Source of the DNA: Sorghum bicolor
Lineage: Eukaryota; Streptophyta; Magnoliopsida; Poales; Poaceae
Reading direction: 5' to 3'
Assembly (NCBI RefSeq): GCF_000003195.3
Contig: NC_012873.2
Span: 9,323,894 to 9,387,893 of the forward strand
Length of the DNA: 64,000 nt
A program made the translations under genes and the position numbers. A model generated the notes under the pieces. That model made no database searches. It saw only the letters and a program-made list of their open reading frames with translations, and had not been told where the DNA came from. This document shows, one piece after another, positions 48,421 to 59,479 of the stretch; the first letter of the stretch is position 1, and each line of letters starts with the position of its first letter.

Positions 48421-48626
48421 CTCCCTCGTCACACAAAGAGTTATATTTCTTTAACTTCTATGATTCATGTTTGATCATTCGTTTTATTTTAAAAAAATAA
48501 TTAATATTATTTATTTATTTTATAACTTATTTTAATGTTAGATATATTTTTATAATAATTTATTTATTTTATTATTAAAAAAATTAAATAAAATAAATGG
48601 TCAAATATGAATTGTAACAGATAGAG
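48421..48626. mobile_element. Stowaway-like MITE
   Basis: The 206-bp, AT-rich element begins CTCCCTCGTCACACAAAG and ends GTAACAGATAGAG, with TA on both sides (48419-48420, 48627-48628). The interior forms a long imperfect hairpin. Confidence 0.7.
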
Positions 48627-49375
48627 TACTTTCTAGTTTGGTTTACATTTAATAATTATTATCTAACATGAATTAACTAAAAATTTGTCTCACAAATTAT
48701 AGACAAATTATATCATTAGTTTATTTTTCATTAGTTATTTTTTTACAGACAAATTAATTCATCTGAACTGAATTTGGATGTGGAGTTAGTTTTTTGTTTT
48801 TTTTTGAGGAAGGATGTGGAGGCAACACCGAACACTTGATTCTCCAATGGCCCAATTAAATCATACACCGTTGGTCTTGCAGCTCATTTGGGCCATAGTG
48901 AAAACAAACACTACCATATGTGTACACACTTGAGTCTTGCGTTGGGCCCACCCCATCTTGGGCCGGTTTGATTTGATACAATTAGTCTGAAACTGAAAGA
49001 AGTTGTAGCTTTGCATTATTTTTCTTTAGGACAAAAAGTTTTGTTTATTCCTCCAACTATGCTGTCTTTGTTCCGCAAGCTGAAAAACTGGATTACTTGT
49101 TTCAATGTCGCAACAACCGACAACATACTACAAACCAGAAACCTAGTTGTACGGTGCACTCTCATTGAGGTCAAGCAGGCTATCAATACAGAGTTTCATT
49201 TCATTGTTTCATAGTCATTTAGTTCCAAGACTCATAGAGAGTTGGTAATCGTGCCAAGAGAGTTTCATCTAGATCTCTTTTCTTAAATACACAGCCATGT
49301 CATCAAAAAATTCTATGTGGCAGCCTATTTAATGCAAATGAAACTTATATGAAACTCTCATTGAGACTGACCTAA
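48627..49375. other. intergenic DNA between HSF and HEI10
   Basis: AT-rich with MITE scraps at 48640-48760 (TTTAATAATTATTATCTAAC). No gene recognised. Confidence 0.4.
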
Positions 49376-49610
49376 GAAATCGTTTAGTTCGCCAAACCTT
49401 TTGAATTCAGCTACTATAGCATTTTTATTTGTATTTGACAATCATTATCTAACCATAAACTAACTAGACTCAAAAGATTCGTTTTGCAAATTACAAATTA
49501 CAGACAAACTATACAATTATTATTTTTTATTTATATTTAATGCTCCATGCGTTAGTGTAAAGATTCGATTAATAAAAAATCTTCAAATTTTTTAGAAATT
49601 AAACAAGGCC
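49376..49610. mobile_element. Tourist-like MITE with TAA target duplication
   Basis: The 235-bp element runs from GAAATCGTTTAGTTCGCC to TTAAACAAGGCC, flanked by TAA (49373-49375, 49611-49613). Confidence 0.75.
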
Positions 49611-49796
49611 TAACGCAATCAGGCAGAGCATGGATGCCCCCTCCATGGCACTGCCGTTGCTGGTAATCGTTCAGCTCAGCACCGTGCACTGGTGCACGCG
49701 GCATGCATGCCCACAGCCAGCACGTCGCACGAGTTATGAACCAGGGCAGGTTCACGATGGCCATGTCGTGAGCTATAGTGGCGGACCCAGCCTACC

Positions 49797-50015
49797 ACAT
49801 TGTAATCCCCACATTGATAAGCTCAAGCGAGTCGGCTGTTCATGTAATCTCCACATTGGTAAGCTCAAGCGAACCGGCTGTGCGATGTAATCCGAATTCA
49901 CGGGGTTCCTCACCGGTGGCGGCCCCGAAGGCGCCTGTGCTAACTGTTTCGATGATGACGTTCCCTGCGGACAGCGCGGCTACTGGCGCCTGCGCTAACT
50001 GTTTCGAACCCTTTG
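49797..50015. repeat. imperfect direct repeats
   Basis: A module of about 45 bp (TGTAATCCCCACATTGATAA and following) is repeated once with changes near 49844. Separately, GGCGCCTGTGCTAACTGTTT occurs near 49930 and again, with one change, near 49987. Confidence 0.6.
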
Positions 50016-50633
50016 AATATAGTGATCAGTATCCAACTCCCAGGTGATGATACTATGGAAGTCAAGGCAAGAGGCAAACTCCAATTGGAGTTTATTTAGG
50101 ACAACATCAAATTAATGCCAGTTCCAAATCATGAAACAACTCGTTTATTAGGTCCTCAATCAGTGCACAAGATTACTTGGTCTGTTCAGATTCGGATGAG
50201 TTAGAAAGAAGTTAACCACAGTTGTCATGCCAAGGCTAGATTACGGGTATAGATGAAACTTCCTGCTATACATGTAACTGTAGAAATGGACAAAGTCTGC
50301 GTATAAGAGGTTTCTAGCATAACCAACTATATATCCATTCTCCAACGTCTATCCCCTAACATTGGCAACACCAAGAAACACCATACCAAAAGGCTTGTTG
50401 AACTAAGAGTGAGGGAGGGCGGCTGTGTGATCTTACAGAATTTACAGGATCACGGCAAGCTTCCGACAATTTAACTTCCAATGCAGAGCACCCCGTCAGC
50501 TATTCCCACTCTCTACAGCCTGAAACACCAGTTTGAAAGTTTGGTCCATCAGTGCAGAAACTCAAATAACCATGCAGTCAGTAAAATTTGAACAAATACT
50601 GCTTCGGTACGCATGAGCAAAAGGGAGAGATCA

Positions 50634-52540
50634 TTACGTGAATATGTGTTGGCGGTTACGGGACACCTGGGGACGCTTGACAGGCGAGATTATGAAGTTT
50701 CGCAGGGCGCTGGATGGATTGTTCATTGTAGCACCGAAGACGGGCCGTGTCTGCTGTCTGGGCCTGATATCAGCCGGAGGAGCCATGGCATGGCCAGGAG
50801 ACCCTGTAGACAGCTCAAAGGGACCGGAGGTGGAGCAACGTTGCCTTGGTGGTGGACCCCAGCCCTCATCTCTCTGCCCTGGAGTTTTAGGAAGATCAAC
50901 CGATCCTGCAACCAGTGAATGAGCTGTTTTTGTGGAGACCTAACATAGTTTCTAGGTACAGTATAAAGAATCAAAGCGTTGCACCGCTTTGATGAATAAC
51001 AAAAGTAGTTTGTGCGAACAGAGCAAAAAGTATAATGATATAACCAGTATGAGGGACATAATGAACAGAGCAAATTGTGTGCACAGAAGTTTTAAGTTAC
51101 CTTGTCTCAGATGGTTGCCACCATCCATCATGTTGGGCATGCCCGCGAACGGGTCTGACTGAGGTCTTGCTAAATAGTTATTTGCAGGTTGAAGGGCAGA
51201 ACGCTTCAGCGACTCATATTCATTCCTCAATTGGTCATACATCTCATCAAGCTTCCTCTTCTGCCTGAATAGGATTAGGACAACCTGAATCCTCATACAT
51301 ACAGGATGGAACATAATTTGTTCCTCTAAAGAATCAAGAGAATACTGGCACATTACTAACCTGGATTTCTCAGCAAATTTTTCTTGCAGCTCCTGCTTAT
51401 CTCTGTTCAAGTTTTCATTCTCTTGCTCCATCAACTGACATCTTTTGGCCATCTTCTGGTATGCGGTATGGACTTCTTCCAGTTTCTCAGTAAATTTTGC
51501 CTGCATAAGTTCACATTTTTGCCTACATTGACCAACAATTCTGTTCATCTTGTACTGCATCTCCAGTTCCTTTTGTCCAATGTAGAACATTACGCTTCTG
51601 TATGCACTCTTCATAACTGATTTTCATCATATTTAAGGAAAAGCAAGACACCTACCGAAGTAATGCCATTGTTATGCTTTACCAAGTTCCACATTTATGC
51701 TCTAAGATTGGTTGCATAATAGTGCTACTTAAACATGTTAAGCAATGTAATTATGCATAGATTGGAAAATGCAGATTACTATGCTATCAAAAAAAGCAGT
51801 ACAAGACAAACCCCACTGTGGATGTAGTGAAAGGTTAATGGGAAATGAAGGATACGTATTTGTGGGGATATTCCAACCATCGCCATCTGTTGCCATGAGC
51901 ACATTCATCAGAAAAGATGGATAGAAGGAAAATTAATTTCTAGTTGTTATTATGTATCAATGGGATACCTACATTTGTCCAATCGTCACTTGGATTTATA
52001 TCCATAGGTTTCATATGGCTGGAAAAAGGAAATGAATCAAAATTTTCAAGTTAATTTTTTGCCTGAACATACACAGTATTAAAACAACTGAAGAATGATC
52101 AATAACTTGCGCTACAATCAGGTATGTTTGGTTGATATGCTTTGGCACAGTTAAATATCACACAGAGGAGACATGAGAAATATGCTTGCACGATTAGGTA
52201 TCAGACATTCATACAGGAAAGATGACACCATTAACCATGCACAATCAAAAAATGAATGCATCATCAAATAGGAACTGACCTTTTTGAGAGCACCTGATCA
52301 CAAATTGGACATGCACCATCATTACTGAGTATTTTCTTGGCATCGTCTGCACCTGCTAAATAAGCAATTACCAGCTACATTAAATTGTGTATTCTGTAAT
52401 AATTGGAGAGTAACTTATTTAGAATCTGGATCTAATTCATCAGAGAGATGGTAGTAGAGTGGAACCATACATAAAAGATGACCACAGGTGGTTGATATTG
52501 CTTGCCCCTCCAACTCCCGCCAGCAAGCATTGCACTTCAT
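50634..52540 (-). CDS. HEI10: HEI10, meiotic crossover RING/coiled-coil E3 ligase
   Basis: Seven coding exons on the minus strand, 5' to 3': 52540-52471, 52352-52280, 52018-51973, 51886-51856, 51616-51361, 51264-51101, 50905-50634. All introns obey GT-AG, and the join gives exactly 303 residues, matching the usual length of plant HEI10 (about 304). The N-terminal RING is MKCNACWREL...TTCGHLLC...ACPICD (Cys3, Cys6, Cys19, His21, Cys24, Cys38, Cys41). A long coiled coil follows (about 85-190, including QYKMNRIVGQCRQKCELMQA), then a Pro/Ser-rich tail ending in SPVKRPQVSRNRQHIFT. HEI10 is a ZMM protein of meiotic chromosomes: in rice and Arabidopsis it coarsens into foci on the synaptonemal complex that mark class I crossovers, with dosage-sensitive effects. 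The gene is intact. The start is the only ATG that begins the RING motif. Confidence 0.95.
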
Positions 52541-55500
52541 CTTGTTTCTAGAAATTATTAGATTAGCTACACAGCAGTTGAGCCTACAGGCAGGAAAATA
52601 ACACTTAAGAGATGAAAAAGAAAAACAAAGATAAACGGCTAGTGCATTATTCATATCCCAGAACTAAATCCGACTGGAAATGGATTAAGACTACATAGGA
52701 AGCATCATAAAAAAAGCAAGATATATATGTTAAAAATCACTGACATGTTGTGTACTGGTATGGGCATTTATCTTCTTTCAGTGCAATAGTTTTAAGTTTT
52801 AACTACAGAACAGTACACATCTTTTTTGAGCAACAAGGAACTAACAGCTTGTATTATGAAAGCATGACCTCCACCAAGACTTGAATTTTTCAATAAAAAA
52901 GGCATATCTAACAGCAAGATTAAATATTAACATGAGACAACTAACAAGAAAATAGTGAATAATGAAGCAGCAGTTTGTATTATTTAAACAAATACAAGCA
53001 GTTTTATTCAAGTTCCTGCTACTCAGGTCTATACTGCACTGCATTGGGTCATACATCACAGAGATGCTTTTATTCATCAATAATGTCTTTCATTGTGTTC
53101 AAGCAGGATAGGAAGCACTATACTAGCATATTAAGCAGTTTTTACAGTGCTTCTGCTATGAATTTGAGACGTACCAGAGAAGAAAAGAAAGGTATCCATA
53201 ATTTCAGATGAACTATGTTTTCCACGTATCACAACATGGATCCATAGAGATAAATACTTTGACCATTTTGAGCATGCCATTAACAGTATATTAGAACTGG
53301 TAAAATTGAAAAGTGTATCTCTCTTTAAATACAAAGTTTGGAAACCTCAGTCATTTCGCTTATTTGGAATTTGACCTGTTTTTGAGGACAATAGGTACAT
53401 TTACAAGGTAGGAAGGCCCAACGTTGACAGGCCCCAATGTAATTGGCCAATGGCGAAGTGTGTCACTTAAGAGGAAAAGATAAAATAAAACCAGATAAAC
53501 CCCTATATTATCCATTGAACTCACTCATTTAGTAACCGCATATAAAGATAAACAATTTCATTCCCTTCAGTGGTACGCCTAACGGTAGCATGTACCATTT
53601 TCTAGTGTGACTAACTTAGTGGGAGTTTCCTCAGTAACTGGTCCTTTGAACCCAACTGTACGAATTACATATTGAGAAGTGAAAAGATGTTCAGGACCAC
53701 AAGTAGTTTGCTACTCAATCTTAGGACAAGTCTTAAGGCGAAGGCATAGAATTGCATAAGCAATATAATTAAGAGCAAATAAAATCGGCTTTGGACTTAT
53801 ATGCCCAGAATTGAGGCTCATTAAAACACAATTCCATGGACACAATACATATTTTTTTTGACAAAAGATTTTGATGAGTAAAACAAGTAAAAAATATGTG
53901 TTAAATTGTTCTATCCAGAAGTACTTTAAATCTTTCACAAAACACATCATCTAATTTTGTATCCCATATGTTGTAGTCATGAGTTTCAGCTTTAAGTGTT
54001 TCATTGTTAAAACACTTATGTTGTATGTTATTACCCCATTAATTTAATAACAATCTAATCAGTCTTTAAAACAACACTCTGGAACAGCTTGCCACGATGC
54101 CTTCCTAAAATCTAATCCAGATTTTAGCAAGTATGTAAAAAAGAAAGAACTATGGCATCTTTCTCATAACTGAAGATTTAACTTTGTAAAAATGATGTGA
54201 TAGGCCTTCATACATTTTGTCGATCTAGATTTTCTAGTGTTCTTTTTATAAAAAAAAAAGATAAACAAGGTATTCCTAAAATGAAAAATTCCATGCCGCA
54301 AGAGGACCTGATGTGTTACGGTTACGGTTACTAGCTGTGCATTAATAATAGTCTTGAAAACAGAAGATCCCACAATAAAATACACTAGAAAACACAGAAA
54401 ATCCAGTTTATACTGATTTTGTAAGTTCTATCAATCATAAAACCATTGCCATATTTTGTTACTTATAGGCTAGCATATGTTGGTCAGGGCACTAAAATTA
54501 CTGATCAATAAGATTAAAAACAACTATGCCTTTTGGTCTGTCTCGGGTCTCACATCAATTCTGTTCAGTCACCCAGGTCCAAAGCAGAGACAAGTTCTGA
54601 GAAATGCAAGGAATAAGCTGAAAACACACTGTTGGATAAATATTTGGAGTAATTCCAGCATTCTAGACAATCAACTATTGCAGAGAACTGCATATGCTTT
54701 TTTACTCAAACATGTCCAGCTAGTGCAAAGATTATGGAGCAAGCCAACTAGCCAAGCGAACAAACAAATTGACTCAATCAGCTGTGGCTTCGAATAGGTC
54801 GTTTCCTGTGTGATATCAGTGTCTCAGTAAAATTAGAGATCGCGATTTATATATACCATACTAAAAGGGAAATATGTAGTTACACACAGGGCACAGCATT
54901 TCAACCCCCCAGTTATGGAAACTAAGTATGGTCTGCTGCAGAAAACTAGCATCATAAACCAACATAAATAATTTGCGTGTTGACCCTCAGAAACAGAATT
55001 TGTAGTTAAAACCAACAGCTAGAACGTCTGCGAATCTCAGCAGCTGAGCAAATTCTGCGCTCTGAAGTGTTCTCAAATACAACTTCGCACTTAAAAAACC
55101 ACACAAAAACAGTGACAGCTCAAATTGCATACAGCGAGCTCAATTGCCCGCAAAACTTCTAATCATCCGCCCCCATTTCCCCCCGATCGCCAAAATCGAA
55201 GCCTTACTATGTTCAAAACACACAGAATTGCAAAACCTAACGATCCGTTGTACCAGCACTATCGATCATGAGCGGACCCAATCGTTAGTAGGATGGACAT
55301 GTAGACACTGGCAATTAGATGAGATCCGAGTAAAAAAACCCAAATAGATCACGTTAGCTAGGGTTTGGGTGGTAAGTTTCAAGTGAGAGCAGAGGGGTGG
55401 CATACCTGGTGGGTGCTCGTCGCCGGCGAAGGGCGAGGGCCCGACGAAGACCAGGCTAAGGTACAGACACGAAGGGATCGACGAAGACCTGGACACCAGG

Positions 55501-55650
55501 GAGGTGGTGGTGGTGGGCGGCGGCGGCGGCCGCCCAGTCGACGCCACCAGAAAGCAAGGACGCGCCGCGGCGCGAGAGAGAGAGAGTGGGCGAGGGGAGG
55601 GAGGGAGGGTGAGCGCAGCGCGCGCACTCCAGGGGTGTGAACGTCAGAAC
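52541..55650 (-). other. HEI10 5'UTR exon and long leader intron (inferred)
   Basis: On the minus strand a GC-rich leader (about 55650-55406, with CT/GA microsatellite) ends ACCAG at a good donor GTATGC (from 55405). The next acceptor candidate is TTTCTAG just upstream of the start codon at 52540. That gives a leader intron of nearly 3 kb. The intervening DNA is AT-rich with no recognisable gene. The splice link is inference. Confidence 0.5.
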
Positions 55651-56272
55651 GTGATGAGAAAAAAGGGTAGGCGTTACGCTTTATTAGCGTCCTGCATCCA
55701 GTTGCGGGCTTGCGGCGTCCTTTCTTTTGGGCCGAGCTCGTACGAAGGCCCAGGTTTCTTCAGGCAGGCTGCAAGCATGTGATTTTTTTTATTTTTTATT
55801 TTTAAATTTTGTTTTTTTGCAAAACAATAAGTATCTAAGCCAAAATTTTGCAAAGCATATGCTTAGGTAGTGTTTGGTTATTCAAATCAATTTCATCCTA
55901 GATGGGACAGTTCAGCTGACGAGATGATCATGGATATAATAGTTTGAGTATGATTATAGTGGTATACCGGCATGAGATGGCACATGATTATTTAAATATT
56001 TAAATTTCTTTAGTTATTTTTGAAACACTATTTTTATATTTGTAAGCATCACAAACTACATTAATTAGTACTAATGCTTGCTTAATTTTATTATTATTAA
56101 TTGTAACTTGAGTTGTCATAAATCATCAAGAATATATATATATATATAATGATTATGGGTAATAACATAATCATAATTAAATTTTAGATAATAAATATTA
56201 ATGACAACTAATTATGGGTAATTAGCTGAGCTTAACAGAACTTGGATAGGGTGGTTCAGACTTTTTTCTTGA
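55651..56272. other. HEI10 promoter and intergenic DNA
   Basis: AT-rich after 55780, with a (TA)n tract near 56135-56150. The last three bases before the CACTA element are TGA, its target duplication. Confidence 0.4.
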
Positions 56273-56803
56273 CACTACTACAAAAAAATTTTTGGGAGAC
56301 ACTTTGGTTTCGCCCACAGAGGCGGACGGGCTGGCGGCCCGCCTCGGTTAATCCTTTATAGTATATTTTTTGCTTTGTATATGTTTCAATCTAACAAATT
56401 TCGGATTCAATGTGGTTATCCTTTATACATATGTCTTTTGCTTTGTATATATTTCAATCTAACAAATTTCGGATTCAAAATTGAAAATAAACTAAAAAAA
56501 GTTTTTTTAATCTGGATACACTTAAAGGAGGCGGGCAAATTACAAAAACTGCCTATGTTAATATATTAACCAAGACGGACAATTTAAAAAACCGTCTCGG
56601 TTAACAGATTAACGGAGGCAGTCACATTAAGGCAACCGCCTCCGTTAATCTTATTAACCAAAGCGGTTACTTAACAGCGACCACCTCGGTTAACATATTA
56701 ACCGAGGCGGTTGCTTTACCGTGACCTTTGATTCGAGGCGGTTGCCTTACCCGCTACGGTTAACCTGTTTTGCCCGCCACGGCTAAACATTTCTGTAGTA
56801 GTG
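56273..56803. mobile_element. non-autonomous CACTA element (531 bp)
   Basis: Terminal inverted repeats CACTACTACA / TGTAGTAGTG, 3-bp target duplication TGA (56270-56272 and 56804-56806), and repeated subterminal GAGGCGG and TTAACCGAGGCGG words in both orientations, the usual TNPA-type binding layout of En/Spm elements. There is no coding capacity. Confidence 0.85.
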
Positions 56804-56984
56804 TGACTAGCTTATTAATGCTCGTCCGTTGCTATGGGTAACAAAACTATGTTAATTCAATTTGTTGATGTCGTAAGAAAGCTTTTTCAAAACACTGTTG
56901 GCACCAATAAGAAAGTTAAAAGCGACACATGATCTGTTAAACTCATACAAGTGGAAATGAATTATTAATCAAACCAAACATATA

Positions 56985-57300
56985 AGGCATTGTTCGTTTT
57001 GGCTGGAACGGCCCGAAACATGGCCCGTTCCAGGTGGATCGACTAGACTTGGAATTAATTTTGGTCCAATCGAAAATGACTTTTCGGTTTACTTTAGGGC
57101 TGAATTATAGCCAGCCCATTCCAAGTGTTTTTCCTGTGTTATTCCACATGATCAATTCCGGACCTCCTACTCTCTGGAAGAAAAACAGGCCCGTTTTCAA
57201 TATGCTCACCAGTTTTCAGTGAACCATTGGAAAATCACTCAATCCAGCCCACGAAGAGAAACAGGCCTGTTTTGAATACGGAAGAAACGAACAAGGCCTA
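56985..57300. mobile_element. MITE with TTGTTCGTTT terminus
   Basis: Inverted ends AAGGCATTGTTCGTT and AACGAACAAGGCCTA enclose about 316 bp with internal GGCCCGTTCC and CAGGCCTGTTTT words. This is a different family from the GGCCTTGTTTAG elements. Target duplication is not clear. Confidence 0.6.
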
Positions 57301-57390
57301 AGATGGATAAATCTTGGTCCCATCAATCCACAACTGAAAACTTGCATGGCTATTTCAGCTGTCAATCAAGGCCATTAGATATTAGGATCT

Positions 57391-57600
57391 ATTCCCCCAT
57401 CTCAAATTATAAGTTATTTTAACTTTCTTAGAGCGAGATCTTCAAGAAAGTTGGAATAACTTATAATTTTGAATGTAGGAAGTACTAAAGTTTGGAATGC
57501 CAAATACATGACTCATAATTTAGGATAAAGAGAGTACTAAAGTTTGGAATGCCAAATACGTAACTTATAATTTGGGACAGAGGGGAGTACTAAAGTTTGT
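57391..57600. repeat. hairpin MITE followed by tandem repeats of about 52 bp
   Basis: CAAATTATAAGTTATTTTAA and its complement around 57450 form a hairpin typical of Stowaway-like elements. Units starting AGTACTAAAGTTTGGAATGC follow at about 57480, 57532 and, partially, 57586. Confidence 0.6.
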
Positions 57601-59479
57601 AATACAAAATATAAATAGTTATATATAATAGTTACTACATGCATATTGCATGCAAAGAAGTAGCTAAATGCTGGCAAACAAAAACAGACGGTGTGCTGGC
57701 ATTGGATGCTAGGCCATCGAGTATTCCAGTTCATGGAACGCAGATACTGCTGCCGCCAACCTCAAGCAATTAATCTGCTTTGAATTTTTCATATTACAGC
57801 AGAGTATAGTGCAGTTAGTCTGAATGTGCAACCAAATAGAATTCTTGCATTGCCTATGCTATAGCTAGTAGTTTCGTAGCCTCCTCCATACTATAAGCAA
57901 TTAATTCCTCTGCAGTGCACAAATGTAAAGGCTTTTTTTAAACCAATAATGTTGGAACTGAGCCACTCCAACTCTCAGCAGATAGAGGTAGAAGATGAAC
58001 AACAGATATAGACTTGTCGGCGACGAATGCCTGTATCTTGGCTTTGGCTTCTATTAAAAATCAAAGCATGACTTAGCTTGGAACGTGACCTGCATGACAC
58101 AAACTAAATCAACTCATGATTATTTCCAACAGCCACTACCTCTTCTACCTGCATGTCGGCCCCTACCACAACAATGTCACTTCAGCCAGATCCTGAAGAT
58201 TCGCATCCCCTACCTGCCATAGCTGAGTTCCTCTCGCCCTTCTCCGGCGTGCCCCGACCTACGCCATCATCGGGAACAGCAGCATCCTCCTTGCGCCGTC
58301 ATCAGGAACAACATCCTCCTCCTCAACCGGCGAAGCTACCGGTGGTGTGGATGGGGCACGAGGATGTCTTGGAGGTGGTAGACAGGGGATGGAGGGGATG
58401 GAGGGAGGGGGGAGGAGAGGGAAGAAAGGGGCAATAGGATCAATATTACACTCATTAGCTAGAGGATCAAACTAACCTAGCTAATTAAACTTAGCTAGAG
58501 TGGATCAACCAAGCCTTAGCAGCATCAAACATATCTTGACAAGATGTAAACACCAAACTTTAGTTTCTCTAGTCGAGTCTATTTAGGGCGTCCGTAATGG
58601 TGCTAGCTTACGTAAAGGTGAGAGACAAAAACAAAGACTATTCTATACAGTCTTATTTTTATATAAACAATTGGACCCACATGCCATTCTCTTATATTAT
58701 TGGAGTATATGTTCATATCAAAATAGATAGCTAAATAGCTGGTTGTTTGGGACACCCTTAATAGTGGTGAGATATTAGGGCGTGCCCAACGGGATATCAA
58801 AGCCGCCAGCATCTATGCAAATCGGTCTGAGCTGGTGGAGAGAGAGCATGAAAACATGACTCACTAGCGATAAATCAAGCGCTAGTCTCGCACTTGTTTC
58901 GACAAGAGCTGTTGCTCATGCGCTTCCATGGCATGCAGATCAAGTTTTGTTTTTTATCTTATTTGAACGTACCTTAGCTAGTGATTTCATACTACTATAG
59001 ACGCTCTTAGGGCATCTTCAACAGCGCGTTGAAGTCGCTAGCTAAGAGAGATTGGTGGCTAATCAGGAGGAGAGATGAAAAGGAGGAAACTCACAACCCT
59101 AGCGAGGATTCAAGCGCTAGCTCGCACATCTCTTTGATTTAATTTTCTTAGTCTCTGACATCTGTGTAGCATGGTTGCACTAGCTACTTTTTTCTTTTTA
59201 ATCATTTCTGATCTCCATGTCAGTTGACGATTTTTACAGTCCATATTGCGAACGCCCTTAGTGGTGAGGCGTGCGACGTGCCGCCGCCGGCGCCTTTGCC
59301 AACTGGCCGGGTCATACGCGACAGACGGACCCGTGCTTGGATAGGGATCTGATCCTTCTAAGGGCTTCTTTGGCAGCCCAGAATCCCACAGGGATCCCGG
59401 CCTTTTCCATGGGCTAATCAGGCCCGTGCCAGCCTTCCCCGGGCCAAAATTATGCACCATTTGGCAGCCCACGAAGTCG
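57601..59479. other. intergenic DNA
   Basis: No gene is supported. An open frame at 58153-58437 is Pro/Gly-rich and without a domain. AGGGCGTCCGTAATGGTGCT (about 58586) and AGGGCATCTTCAACAGCGCG (about 59010) look like terminal parts of further MITEs. A 12-mer TTTGGCAGCCCA is repeated 91 bp apart (59369 and 59460). Confidence 0.4.
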
